A stretch of DNA of 64,000 nt from Paenibacillus phytohabitans (lineage in GTDB: Bacteria; Bacillota; Bacilli; Paenibacillales; Paenibacillaceae), in the NCBI RefSeq assembly GCF_013141775.1, contig NZ_WHOB01000037.1:1-64000 (forward strand). Direction: 5' to 3'. The translations under genes and the position numbers were made by a program. Below are positions 54,543 through 63,631 of the stretch, one piece after another (the stretch's first letter is position 1; every line of letters begins with the position of its first letter). A model generated the notes under the pieces. The model saw nothing but the letters and a program-made list of their open reading frames with translations. It was not told the DNA's origin and did not search any database.

Positions 54543-54572
54543 TACAGTAGGGAATTGTTGGAACGGGTTGCA
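54543..54572 (-). promoter_or_regulatory. candidate ECF autoregulatory promoter
   Basis: On the minus strand TGCAACC (54572-54566), a 16-bp spacer and TACTGTA (54549-54543), about 30 bp before the sigma gene. The AAC-containing -35 is typical of ECF promoters. Confidence 0.4.
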
Positions 54573-54593
54573 CTTATATTATAATTTTCACAG

Positions 54594-54639
54594 AAAAAAT
54601 CCCAGCGCATAAGAAGTATCCCTCTTATCAGCCAGGATT
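54594..54639 (-). terminator. terminator of the large beta-helix gene
   Basis: On the minus strand AATCC...GGATT and ATAAGA...TCTTAT arms nest in one hairpin, followed by six U residues; it lies 50 bp past the stop of the 1202-residue gene. Confidence 0.6.
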
Positions 54640-54688
54640 AAGATATAATCTATAGGTTGTAGCCTCTTTAGAGCAAATTAAAAGGGTA

Positions 54689-57600
54689 TCATATGGCGTT
54701 CAGTATACGCGTGTCATCCTCCTCACCGGGTTCAGGTGCCAGACTTACAGTAATCTCTACAGTCAGGGTATCCGTTATAGCGGTATCCGTCCAGGACGCT
54801 CCGTCCCATATCTGCTTCAGATAGGTCACCGTTATCTTGAAATCACCTGCCAAAGAGGGAGTGTACTCGGCCTCATATACCTCTTCAGTTACCGTAAATA
54901 CCCCGGGCTTGCCCGCCTCCGTGGAGCTCCACGCTACCGGGTGGTACCGCTCGTCGCCGGTGATTGGCGATGTGTTGCCCTGATTGTAGCCTTCAGCTGT
55001 CAGGATGACCATCTGACCCGCCACTGCACTGCCTGGACTGACACTAAGACTATTTCCTTCAGCGCTGACCGCTGTATACACGTCCTGGGTCACCGTCTTG
55101 TTCGCGGCGGATTGAACCTTCTGTATCCCTGTAACGCGGGCATTATCGAACACAGCATTCTGGGAGGTTGTTCTGAAGCCGATTCTCCCAGCGGTTAATT
55201 CCGTTAGCGGGTTCGTCCATTCGAGCTTTAACTGGCCGTCCACATACCCTATGATCCGGTTTCCTTTGATGACCGCTTTAAGGGTATACCACTGATTCGC
55301 GGCCGCATCGGCGAACATCGTGCTGGACACAGAAGTCAGCGTTCCGTCTACCGCCTTGAACAGCTCCAGCTTCTTGTCGTTCACATTCATCCGGTACATA
55401 TAGTAGTTATTGGCATCCTGCACCCGGAAGAGGATGCCGGCGTTGGCATTGGCGATGGGAACCTTCACTTTGGCTTCCACCGCAACATCCTTCCATGAAT
55501 CCCCGGCTGTAATGAGTGCCGTAGTATTCCCCTTCGTCTGGATCAGCGCCTTCGTGTTTCCATCTGTTGCCACATTCCAGTTACCCACGGCAGCCGTCCA
55601 CCCTGCGGTATCCCCATCTTCAAAGTTGTCGGTGAACCGGACGGAATTCGGATTCGAATCGATAGGCGTTTCATCCACATCCGTAACCTGGAGCGTGAAG
55701 CTCCTCGCCACAGACAGTCCGCTTGCATCAACGCTCTTTACCCGGATCTTATAGCTGCTCTGGGCCTCATAATCCGGCGTGGTCCGGAGAATCAGCGTGT
55801 CCCCCAGCGGAGGGATGGAGAAGCTGCTGTTATCGGCATCCCCTTCTCCCGGAGTCAGTGCATAAGTAAAGGTATCTCCCGCATCCGGATCGGTTGTAGC
55901 GAAGGCTCCGACTACGCCTCCCGGAGTGGTAAGCTCCGCAACACGGGTAGCGCTCAGCGTAATATCGGTTGGCGGATTATGAATCTCTGTTACCTTGGCA
56001 TCGTCAAACCAGATACCCGCCGAGGTGGTACGGAAGCCGGCTCCCCCGGAGGTGAGTTCAGTGTTCGGATTACTCCATGTAGTCTTTAATTGTCCGTCCA
56101 CATACCCTTTGACCGTATTCCCCTGCACCGTTACCTTTAGCGTATACCATTGATTCTTCACAGGGGTAAAAGAAGTCTCGGATACAAGTGTCAGTGCTCC
56201 AGCTATAACTTTGTACAGCTGCAGCTGGCTCTTGCTTGCATCGATCCGGTACATATAGAAATTCTCCTGATCCTTCACCCGGAAGACAATGCCTGCGTTC
56301 TCACTTGTGTTATTAAAGGGTAACCGCGTTCTGGCTTCATAGGTGTAATCCGTCCAGGGAGCACCGGCATTCGCGGTAATGAGCGCCGTCTGCGTCTTGC
56401 TGGTGGAGAGAACCTGATTCCCTCCGTCCGCTGTCACCGCCCAGCTGGTTGTGCCTGAATGGATCGTCCAATCCGCAATATCCCCATCTGTAAAGTTATC
56501 GCTGAACAGCGGCTGTTCAGAGTTGGCGAAGACTACGCCGCTCACATAATCATTGCGGATGGTTGCCTTCAGGTCGCTCATATTCTGCGCCAGCTTGCCT
56601 TTGACCACGACATCCGTAAACGTCACCCCGTTCACCATTCCGCCCTTGAGCGGTTGCCCCCGCAAGAACGACGTCTGCGTTCCTGTTTCCCGGACATTAA
56701 TGTTCTTGAACAGGACATTGATTACATCGCCGGCAGTGACAGTGGAGACATAGAGCCAGAAATTGCCGAATTGCATGCTGCGGACCCGCTCGATATCAAT
56801 ATTCTCGTACGTAATATCCTTGGCATAGCCCTCCACCGGAAGTGTATTTAGGGAATAGCCATGATCTACGAAGAAAGCCCGGGCGCTATTATACACGTAC
56901 GAATTGCGGAAGGTTACACCGATCTGCGGTGTACATACGCCCATGCCAATCTTGAAGGCCGCAGCGCGGGTCCAGGCCAGACTGTCGTCAAAGGTCACTC
57001 TTTCCAGCTGCTCAATTGCTCCCGGCCAATCCTTGGACATTCCTTTCTGCGGCCAGGTTTTGGTGGAATACGTATCATCGTTGGAGATGGCAATGGCATG
57101 CTTCACCAGCACATCCTGACTTTCATTGATATCCATAGCGTCTTCCTCAATAGGGCCATACACGCTCTGGAATCCCTTGTAGTTGGTGATCTTCACATGG
57201 TCCGAGCGGACCACCATGAACGCCCAGAAGCCGCCATCGCGCAGGATTAATCCGTCGAAGGTGAAGTTGCTGGTCTGCATCGGTACCAGCAGATTATTGA
57301 TGAACCCCTCACCGTTCTTGTGCTGCCGCTCCTCCGGCAAGCCTTCCTTCCGCGGCGGATTCACCATCTTGCGGCTGCGCATCTCGATCCCTTTCCCGTC
57401 AATGGTGCCGCGTCCGCGCATCGTAATATTGCTGGAATTCACCGCCGTGGTGATGAAATACGTTCCATCGGAGATCGTATCCTTGCGGAAGTCATTCCGG
57501 TAATCCTCGCCCCTGCCCGTGCCGACAATGACAGCTCCGCCAGCCAGGTAGAAGGTAACATTGCTTTTCAGGGTCAGATTGCTGCTCTTATACACGCCCG

Positions 57601-58297
57601 CCGGAATGTACACCGTACCGCCCCCGGCCTGATTGGCGTCGTCAATCGCCCGCTGGATCGCATTCGAGGTTATCGTTGCCCCCGTTGTGTCTGCATGGTA
57701 CGGTGCAGCAGTTACATTGTAGATTCCCGGACCGGAGGACGCGGGAATATTCGTCTCCAGCGGATCGGCAGCGATGACGAGCCTTTTCCGGTGCTTCGTC
57801 CGGTCGGTTTCATCGTAATTTTCATTAGGGTCTTCATTGATATCTACAATGACATAGGTCGAGGCAGACAGGGTAAAGGTCAGCTTGTTCTTGCTCCCGT
57901 TGACGGTCCCCTGGATGTTCTTGGCCAGCGGGCTGATCGAATACGATTCAATCGGCTTGTTGCCCAGCGTCGTAACTTCAATACTGACCGTTCCGTCGAA
58001 GGAGAACCCGGCGTAGTCGTATTCAGACTGATAGTTAATGACGGGAACTGCTTCATTATTCACTTTCAGTGAAAAAGCACTGGATGCAGTATAGATCGAG
58101 GGCATCGGGTAGTTCTGGATGACCGCGGGTCCGGCTGCTGCCTGCGGCACAGATGCAGGATCAGCCGCCTCTGTGGTATCCGCTGAAGACACCCCGTAGT
58201 TGGCAGGGCTTTCGGCCGCACCGGCTGTCTGCGGGATGAAACCTGTGAATGTGACTGCAAGCGCTAGTAGAAGACTCATTACTTTTCTCGTAAGCAT
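54689..58297 (-). CDS. giant secreted parallel beta-helix enzyme with two LamG-like domains
   Basis: A 1202-residue exported protein. Signal peptide within the first 30 residues. A Pectate_lyase_3/GH28-like right-handed beta-helix spans about 190-600, opening with AIQRAIDDANQAGGGTVYIPAGVYKSSNLTLKSNVTFYLAGGAVIVG; catalytic-type Asp pairs lie in EEDAMDINES and ISNDDTYSTKTW. Two LamG-like jelly-roll domains follow (about 605-775 and 880-1050), clearly duplicates (NxGIxFRVxDxxNxYMYR in both), separated by a cadherin-like stretch (TLSATRVAELTTPGG). Likely a secreted polysaccharide-degrading enzyme; substrate unknown. ATG at 58297 follows GAGGAGG. Confidence 0.85.
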   Translation of the reverse strand: MLTRKVMSLLLALAVTFTGFIPQTAGAAESPANYGVSSADTTEAADPASVPQAAAGPAVIQNYPMPSIYTASSAFSLKVNNEAVPVINYQSEYDYAGFSFDGTVSIEVTTLGNKPIESYSISPLAKNIQGTVNGSKNKLTFTLSASTYVIVDINEDPNENYDETDRTKHRKRLVIAADPLETNIPASSGPGIYNVTAAPYHADTTGATITSNAIQRAIDDANQAGGGTVYIPAGVYKSSNLTLKSNVTFYLAGGAVIVGTGRGEDYRNDFRKDTISDGTYFITTAVNSSNITMRGRGTIDGKGIEMRSRKMVNPPRKEGLPEERQHKNGEGFINNLLVPMQTSNFTFDGLILRDGGFWAFMVVRSDHVKITNYKGFQSVYGPIEEDAMDINESQDVLVKHAIAISNDDTYSTKTWPQKGMSKDWPGAIEQLERVTFDDSLAWTRAAAFKIGMGVCTPQIGVTFRNSYVYNSARAFFVDHGYSLNTLPVEGYAKDITYENIDIERVRSMQFGNFWLYVSTVTAGDVINVLFKNINVRETGTQTSFLRGQPLKGGMVNGVTFTDVVVKGKLAQNMSDLKATIRNDYVSGVVFANSEQPLFSDNFTDGDIADWTIHSGTTSWAVTADGGNQVLSTSKTQTALITANAGAPWTDYTYEARTRLPFNNTSENAGIVFRVKDQENFYMYRIDASKSQLQLYKVIAGALTLVSETSFTPVKNQWYTLKVTVQGNTVKGYVDGQLKTTWSNPNTELTSGGAGFRTTSAGIWFDDAKVTEIHNPPTDITLSATRVAELTTPGGVVGAFATTDPDAGDTFTYALTPGEGDADNSSFSIPPLGDTLILRTTPDYEAQSSYKIRVKSVDASGLSVARSFTLQVTDVDETPIDSNPNSVRFTDNFEDGDTAGWTAAVGNWNVATDGNTKALIQTKGNTTALITAGDSWKDVAVEAKVKVPIANANAGILFRVQDANNYYMYRMNVNDKKLELFKAVDGTLTSVSSTMFADAAANQWYTLKAVIKGNRIIGYVDGQLKLEWTNPLTELTAGRIGFRTTSQNAVFDNARVTGIQKVQSAANKTVTQDVYTAVSAEGNSLSVSPGSAVAGQMVILTAEGYNQGNTSPITGDERYHPVAWSSTEAGKPGVFTVTEEVYEAEYTPSLAGDFKITVTYLKQIWDGASWTDTAITDTLTVEITVSLAPEPGEEDDTRILNAI

Positions 58298-58450
58298 AAA
58301 TACCTCCTCTAGATCCATATTGGCTCCTTATGCATGGTGATACGGGCAGGACAACCCCAAATAAGTAACCGCTTTCATAACATGCCCTCACATACGGAGT
58401 TATTCCTTACTATAATCCTGGTCCATGAAGAAAGGAGCGTGGCAGGCCCA

Positions 58451-58508
58451 CTCTCCAGGGATACAATTATACTGTGCTGTATGAAATACACTGCTCTCTG
58501 GAGAGCAG
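58451..58508. promoter_or_regulatory. palindrome in the gap before the RacA-like gene
   Basis: The 58298-58625 gap contains an 18-bp interrupted palindrome CTGCTCTC-TG-GAGAGCAG (58491-58508), with a further complementary CTCTCCAG at 58451. It could be an operator for either divergent gene. Nothing else stands out in this gap. Confidence 0.35.
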
Positions 58509-58625
58509 GAAAAGTCGTAATAACACTTTGCTTAGCGAATCAGCACTTCCTTTGTCACCTGTGCAGGGGGCCGCCAAAGAACAACGAATTACTCATAGAA
58601 GGACTACTAAACTGGAGGGATTGAA

Positions 58626-59171
58626 ATGGAAATTCTGAAAACAAAGGAAGCTGCGGAGCTGCTGTCCGTTAGCCAGACTACGATCAAACGCTGGGCGGCC
58701 ATGTTCCCCGATTTCTTTCCAAAGGACCGTCTTGGGCATTATACCTTCTCGGAGCGGCAAATCAGCCAGCTCAATCATATTAAAGACCGTATTAATCAGG
58801 GGGAAGCGCTGGAATGCATCCATCTGGATCTCACGAATGACAACCTGCCGGCGGGCCCGCTGCAAGAGAATCTAAGCCCGGATACAGACGGTGACCCTAT
58901 GAATAAAATATGGTCCCGGATCGGGTATATTGAACACGCACTGGATCAGAAAGCAAACGAGGTAGTTTCGGTACAGTTGCTCCAGCAGCGTGCCGAACTT
59001 GAGGATATGCGTGTAATGATTAAGCAATTATCCGCAACGCTGGAAACGATGCAGAAGCCCGGCAGTAAGTCCCTCTCCACGTATGAAGAGCTTCATCCGG
59101 TTGCCGCTGGCAGGCTGACGTCTCCGCCAAGGAAGCGCGGTCTATTGCGCTCTTTTTTCCCATTCCTATAG
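58626..59171 (+). CDS. RacA-like MerR-type DNA-binding protein
   Basis: A 181-residue protein: N-terminal MerR-like winged helix (ILKTKEAAELLSVSQTTIKRWAAMFPDFFPKDRLGHYTFSERQ), a coiled coil (about 95-140) and a basic/aromatic C-terminus (KRGLLRSFFPFL). Layout and length match RacA, which ties the chromosome to the cell pole through DivIVA during sporulation. A generic MerR-type regulator is the alternative. AGGG lies before the ATG. Confidence 0.75.
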   Translation: MEILKTKEAAELLSVSQTTIKRWAAMFPDFFPKDRLGHYTFSERQISQLNHIKDRINQGEALECIHLDLTNDNLPAGPLQENLSPDTDGDPMNKIWSRIGYIEHALDQKANEVVSVQLLQQRAELEDMRVMIKQLSATLETMQKPGSKSLSTYEELHPVAAGRLTSPPRKRGLLRSFFPFL

Positions 59172-59205
59172 CCCTATCGAACGCTACTCTGCCGCCTCTT
59201 CACAC

Positions 59206-59252
59206 AAAAAAGGTGCGACAAGCCCGGTTCATCACCAGACGCTCGCCGCACC
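59206..59252 (-). terminator. terminator of the FlxA-like gene
   Basis: GGTGCG and CGCACC arms with an inner CGAG/CTTG pair, followed on the minus strand by a six- to seven-base U run. Confidence 0.75.
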
Positions 59253-59265
59253 TTCACTCTCTAGC

Positions 59266-59646
59266 TTAAATTAAGGCGTTGAAATGGCCATCCGCATCCA
59301 CCGTCGCTGTCCGGGGATCGGTGAGACCGATACCCTTGAAGCCTCCCGTTCCTTCATTGCGCCAGAGGGGGAGGTGATCCTGAAGCGGAGATGCCGGTAC
59401 GAAATTGGCAGGGGTGCTGCTTCCGCTCTTCAGTACGAGTTGGGACTCCAGCAGCCGGATTTGCCGCTGCAGCTGCTCCCGCCGGTACGGAGTCTGCATC
59501 TGACTTCCCTGTGCCGCATTCACTTTATCCAGTTCCATCATCAGCTGGTTGCGCTGTTTCTCCAGGGAACTGACATCACTCTGTGTACCGCCATAGGCCG
59601 CTATGGGCTGTACGGAGCTAATGCCTGATACTGTCTGTGCCGCCAT
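59266..59646 (-). CDS. FlxA-like protein
   Basis: A 126-residue protein with an N-terminal Ser/Ala-rich segment, a coiled coil (SSLEKQRNQLMMELDKVNAAQ to RREQLQRQIRLLESQL) and a flexible end. This matches the FlxA-like family, of unknown function and sometimes linked to flagellar expression. ATG at 59646 is preferred because GGAGGG lies 8 nt before it. The 59700-59850 stretch upstream is simple intergenic sequence. Confidence 0.75.
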   Translation of the reverse strand: MAAQTVSGISSVQPIAAYGGTQSDVSSLEKQRNQLMMELDKVNAAQGSQMQTPYRREQLQRQIRLLESQLVLKSGSSTPANFVPASPLQDHLPLWRNEGTGGFKGIGLTDPRTATVDADGHFNALI

Positions 59647-59851
59647 GATCTTTCCCTCCGTTTCCTTGGCTCCTGCTCCAAATTCAGCCAAATTCGTAAG
59701 TTCTAATCATCTTTATTACCCAGCGTGCCCCGTTATGACAACATCAGAACTGCAACTGGACAATAATCGTCGTATAGTCTCAGCCGGCCGCTTGTTTCGG
59801 CCCTACCAAAGACCCACCGGAGGCTGGCTAAAGTCCCTTCCGTCCAGTCCC

Positions 59852-60562
59852 CTACTCGTCCTTCAACCGCCGCACATACAGAACAACCGACACAACCGTT
59901 AATACAACCGTCCATGCCAAAATAATGAGAAGGGGTTTCAAGACATCGCCCGTCGTATATCCTGTATCGCCTAGCCCCAGCAAATGCACAAGCTGGCTGC
60001 TTGGCATGAAATCCAGCACTTTGAAGACCGGATAATCCTTGGCCAGTACGGCTCCCCAGGGTGCACCGGTGAATATGAACGCCACCGGGAGTATAGATAA
60101 TGAGGCTTCAAGCACCGTCTTGGAGAATAAACCGCAGATTGTACCGGCTGCTGTGTATAGAATAATCGAAAGAATGATTGCTGCCGTAAACGTTCCTATA
60201 TTAGCCGGCTCATAGCCCAATATATACGTTGAAATAGCCAGAACAACAGCGGACATGACAAAGACCAGGCTGCTTTTACCGATCAGAACATCCAGGGTCG
60301 TGGCCGGAGTCAGCATTAATGACCTTAAAGTGTTACGCTCCTTCTCCTCAGCGATCAGGCAGGCTTGTGCCAGACTCGTCAGGATCACTAACGATGTATT
60401 CAGAAGGAAACCGATCGCTCCAGGTAAGGCTGAGCCTGCACTTCGAAAAAGAAATGCGAAGAGTATAGGAAACACCAGAATAATCGAGATCGCGTAATTG
60501 CGCGAGAACTCCTTGTAATCCTTCACAAATATCGCCCGGGCCCGTTTCAATGAGATACTCAT
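59852..60562 (-). CDS. ABC-2 type exporter permease
   Basis: A 236-residue permease with six membrane helices. FVKDYKEFSRNYAISIILVFPILFAFLF is the ABC-2 N-terminus, CLIAEEKERNTLRSLMLTPA is the characteristic EExxxxT loop, and GEVxxxLL-like spacing follows. It forms an exporter with the ATPase whose stop it overlaps by 4 nt; the substrate may be a drug or peptide. Last gene of a LytTR regulator-ATPase-permease operon. Confidence 0.92.
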   Translation of the reverse strand: MSISLKRARAIFVKDYKEFSRNYAISIILVFPILFAFLFRSAGSALPGAIGFLLNTSLVILTSLAQACLIAEEKERNTLRSLMLTPATTLDVLIGKSSLVFVMSAVVLAISTYILGYEPANIGTFTAAIILSIILYTAAGTICGLFSKTVLEASLSILPVAFIFTGAPWGAVLAKDYPVFKVLDFMPSSQLVHLLGLGDTGYTTGDVLKPLLIILAWTVVLTVVSVVLYVRRLKDE

Positions 60563-61404
60563 AGCAGCTCACTTCCTGTCATTTTAATGAAAATATCACC
60601 CAGACTGGGCTCTTTCGTCTCGATCCGGTCAATGAGCCCCCGCTTCATCCAATCCGCGATCCGATCCGCCGTCTCCCCACCGATTGGAAGCTCATAGGCT
60701 TCCCCATTGGTTAAGTCAACACTAACTGCATGCTTCCGGTGCTGCCGTTTAAGCTCCTTCGGTGAGCCGATAACCTGAATTTGTCCCTGATACAGAATGG
60801 CTACACGGTTGCACATCAATTCTGCTTCCGCCATATCATGCGTAGTCAGAAAAATCGTTGTCCCTTTCTCATTCAGGTAGCGCAAGCCTTTATAAATATG
60901 CGCGGAGTTCACCGGGTCCAACGCCGAGGTAGGTTCATCTAAGAATAATAATTCCGGCTCATGGATAATCGCGCAGGCCAGCATAACACGCTGACGCATC
61001 CCCTTCGATAGGAGATTAACTTTCTTTTTGCGCTCCCCGCTTAAGTTCACAAACTGCAGTACCTTATCGACCGCAGCTTTGGGAAGATCGTATAACTTAC
61101 GGTACAGCTCCAGATTCTCCTCAACCGATAACCGCTCATAGAGGCCGCTGTTATCCGTCAGAATGCCGAAGCGCATCTTCTGGGCAGACTGCCGCATCCT
61201 CTCCGCCGGCTGGTTAAATACACTTGCCTGTCCGCTTGTCGGATTTAGCTGTGCCGTAAGAATCTTGATTAATGTTGTTTTGCCTGCGCCACTCGGACCG
61301 AGAAACCCAAAAATTTCTCCCTTAGGAATAGAAAAAGATACATCTGCTAACGCATCCTTTGGTCCAAAGCTCTTGCGGACACGTTCTACCTGGATAACCT
61401 CCAT
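60559..61404 (-). CDS. ABC exporter ATPase
   Basis: A 281-residue ATPase of the CcmA/DrrA-like export type: Walker A GPSGAGKTT, signature LLSKGMRQRVMLACAI, Walker B LLFLDEPTSALD, H-loop TTHDM. A C-terminal accessory part of about 60 residues ends EPSLGDIFIKMTG. ATG at 61404 has GGAG just before it; upstream ATGs in frame have no ribosome binding site. It sits between the ABC-LytTR regulator and the permease. Confidence 0.94.
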   Translation of the reverse strand: MEVIQVERVRKSFGPKDALADVSFSIPKGEIFGFLGPSGAGKTTLIKILTAQLNPTSGQASVFNQPAERMRQSAQKMRFGILTDNSGLYERLSVEENLELYRKLYDLPKAAVDKVLQFVNLSGERKKKVNLLSKGMRQRVMLACAIIHEPELLFLDEPTSALDPVNSAHIYKGLRYLNEKGTTIFLTTHDMAEAELMCNRVAILYQGQIQVIGSPKELKRQHRKHAVSVDLTNGEAYELPIGGETADRIADWMKRGLIDRIETKEPSLGDIFIKMTGSELL

Positions 61405-61508
61405 GAACTCCACATCCTTAGCGTTGATGGCATAAATATATAAAGAATGCATGCTTCCTGCCATCAAAACCCGCCGAAATGTAGCTGTAACCGGCTGAAT
61501 GGTACCCT

Positions 61509-62444
61509 TTAAATGTTCAGCAGTGTCTTTAATTCCTGCAATTTCGAGCGGGATAACGGAACCACGGCATCCTGGCTTGTGTTTAACCGCAGGCTGTAGC
61601 TGTTCTTCGTCCAGGTAATAATCTCTCTTACCTTTTGCAGATTAACAATGTAGGAGCGGTGACACCTGAAGAACCCGAAATTCAATAACCTCTGCTCCAG
61701 CTCGGTCAGCGTCAGCGCACAGTCATAATTCTCCCCGCCCACATGAACAAGAATCGAACCCTCTACACTTTCTATAAAATCGATCTCAGGCGGATTAAAT
61801 AAAATCACCTTGTCATTGCGTTTGGTAGAGATCTTCTGCAAGGTGATATTAGGCTCGTCCTGTTTATGTACATCCTGCTTGTCCTCTTCGGAGTCCCGGA
61901 TATCGAGCGGATGGAATCCGGACCCGTTCAACCGGTAAATGACATCACAGGAAATCAGGGCATCCTCTAAATTCGAAGTTAGAATTAAAAGCTGCTTTTC
62001 TCTCGACAAGTCATCCAGAATCCGTTTGAATTGACGGCGGTCCTGTTCTTCCAGGTAAAAGTAGGGCTCCTCCAGGACAAGTGCGGGCTGATACGCAAAA
62101 AAGACACGCAGCAAGGTTACATACACCCTTTTGGACGGGCTGAGATCCTTGATTTTTACCTTCCGTTCTTCTTTTAATGCAAAATACTCCATGAGCGAAG
62201 CGGCATGCTCCTTCCTCTCCGACACATGAATTAAAAATGTGATTAGCTCCTCTACCGTTAAACGCATGTACTCGCCCTGCTGCACCCGAAATAAATAAAA
62301 CCCGGCGTGCTCCGCTAATTGATTCATTACAAGCTGCTTCCGCTTCAAGTCCGTTATAATGCCAACCGGCTGGCCCGGTGTCATATTGAATTCGATCTCC
62401 GGCAGGAATAATTCCCCGCCTTCATACATGGGTTGAAATTGCAT
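61509..62444 (-). CDS. LytTR regulator fused to a degenerate ABC ATPase domain
   Basis: A 311-residue two-part protein. Residues 1-190 keep the overall order of an ABC ATPase but lack activity motifs: the Walker A position reads VGIITDLKRKQLVMN, the signature LSPSKRVYVTLLRVFF, and Walker B ALVLEEP. Residues about 210-311 are a LytTR DNA-binding domain (IDFIESVEGSILVHV, FFRCHRSYIVNLQKVREI). First gene of an operon with a real ABC exporter. The dead ATPase may pair with the live one to report transport state, so linking substrate flux to transcription (inference). AGGAGG precedes the ATG. Confidence 0.88.
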   Translation of the reverse strand: MQFQPMYEGGELFLPEIEFNMTPGQPVGIITDLKRKQLVMNQLAEHAGFYLFRVQQGEYMRLTVEELITFLIHVSERKEHAASLMEYFALKEERKVKIKDLSPSKRVYVTLLRVFFAYQPALVLEEPYFYLEEQDRRQFKRILDDLSREKQLLILTSNLEDALISCDVIYRLNGSGFHPLDIRDSEEDKQDVHKQDEPNITLQKISTKRNDKVILFNPPEIDFIESVEGSILVHVGGENYDCALTLTELEQRLLNFGFFRCHRSYIVNLQKVREIITWTKNSYSLRLNTSQDAVVPLSRSKLQELKTLLNI

Positions 62445-62499
62445 ACCGTCCTCCTGGTCATTGCTGCTATAGATATATATGCCAATTATATAAGTACCG

Positions 62500-62537
62500 C
62501 AACAAAGAGAACAGCATAAGGGCTGTTCTCTTTGTTG
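62500..62537. terminator. hairpin between collagen-like gene and LytTR operon
   Basis: Perfect 16-bp stem CAACAAAGAGAACAGC / GCTGTTCTCTTTGTTG with a 6-nt loop, just past the collagen-like gene's stop. Confidence 0.7.
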
Positions 62538-62546
62538 TCTGCCTTA

Positions 62547-62954
62547 TTAGAAGCAGGTGAACGAGCTGACCCGGTTCAGATCAATGCCGAAGTACGTCCA
62601 GAAGAAACCGGTCCATCTGAACCCTGCAATTGAACTGCGTCCGACGAATATCGGGAAGAACCAGAATTGCTCACCGTTGTTCAGCCAAATGTATGTGTTG
62701 CGGAACAGGCATCGTCTGATTCCCCCGGCGTCGATGGCGAAAGTGGTAGCCGGCATTTGCGGTACGAATTGCGGTGGAGGGGCCGATGGCGCTTGAACGC
62801 CCCCCGGTCCGCCTCCCGGAGGTCCCGGAGTCCCCGGAAATCCTCCGGGACCTCCACCTGGAAATCCAGGTCCTCCAGGTCCTCCCGGCACGCCAGGTCC
62901 TCCCGGAATCCCCGGAAATCCTCCGCCGGTTCCCGGTGTTGGAAAAAACCCCAT
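62547..62954 (-). CDS. short Gly-Pro-rich collagen-like protein
   Basis: A 135-residue protein. The first 55 residues are a P-G-G/G-P-G tract (FPGIPGGPGVPGGPG) in loosely collagen-like order; the rest is a Trp/Phe-rich compact domain (RCLFRNTYIWLNNGEQFWFFP, GFFWTYFGIDLNRVSSFTCF) with Cys near both ends. It looks like a small spore-coat or surface protein of Bacillales; the role is not known. The ATG follows AAAGGAG. It is separate from and unlike the large collagen-like gene at the window start. Confidence 0.8.
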   Translation of the reverse strand: MGFFPTPGTGGGFPGIPGGPGVPGGPGGPGFPGGGPGGFPGTPGPPGGGPGGVQAPSAPPPQFVPQMPATTFAIDAGGIRRCLFRNTYIWLNNGEQFWFFPIFVGRSSIAGFRWTGFFWTYFGIDLNRVSSFTCF

Positions 62955-63087
62955 ATGTGATCGCTCCTTTCAAGTGAGTAGGCATAATCATCATATGCAT
63001 TCGCGGAGAAGGCGCTTGGGCGGATGCCCATAGTAACATGCGCCTGACGTAAATTCAGACTTCACACAGAATAACTCCACAACTATC

Positions 63088-63120
63088 AAAAAAGAGCCGC
63101 ACCCTCATCGGGTGCAGCTC
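63088..63120 (-). terminator. terminator of the VOC gene
   Basis: 11-bp stem GAGCCGCACCC (63094-63104) with GGGTGCAGCTC (63110-63120), one mismatch, and a six-base U run on the minus strand. Confidence 0.85.
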
Positions 63121-63132
63121 CTTATCCGTCAT

Positions 63133-63555
63133 TCAGTCTTCAAGCTCCGTATATATTTGAAAGGTCACGCCGAATTTGTCCGTTACATCACCAAACCCGG
63201 GGCTGAAGGGTTCTTCTTTAAACGGCATATTGACCTGACCCTCCTGCCGCAAGGCTTCATAGATCCGCTTGGATTCTTCTACATCATTCGTTGTAACGCA
63301 GATAGTAACCCGTTTCCCGGTTTCGACAGGTGAACCGCCTGGAGCATCGGATAACATAAGCTCCGTACCTCCAACCTTTAGCTTGGCGTGTGCTACAAGA
63401 CTCCTCAGATCGTCCGTGAATGTGCCCGGCATGTCCGGCATGTCACCGTAAGTCATCATAGAGAGGACTTGTGCGCCGATGGCTTGTTCATAGAACTGAA
63501 TGGCTTCCTTTACCCGGCCCTCCAAAGTAATGTAAGGGGTAAGTTTTACCGTCAT
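63133..63555 (-). CDS. VOC-family protein, PhnB-like
   Basis: A 140-residue vicinal oxygen chelate protein of the PhnB/YciA-type group: LTPYITLEGRVKEAIQFYEQAIGAQVL, LKVGGTELMLSDAPGG, GDVTDKFGVTFQIYTE. The metal-site residues are not complete, as is usual in this subgroup. ATG at 63555 follows AAGGAGG. Its function is unknown. Confidence 0.88.
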   Translation of the reverse strand: MTVKLTPYITLEGRVKEAIQFYEQAIGAQVLSMMTYGDMPDMPGTFTDDLRSLVAHAKLKVGGTELMLSDAPGGSPVETGKRVTICVTTNDVEESKRIYEALRQEGQVNMPFKEEPFSPGFGDVTDKFGVTFQIYTELED

Positions 63556-63631
63556 AAGATTGTTCCTCCTTGAGTTTGGATTGAACCCGCATTTGTGATT
63601 CATTAGTATAGACGATAAGGCCGCCGCAAAC

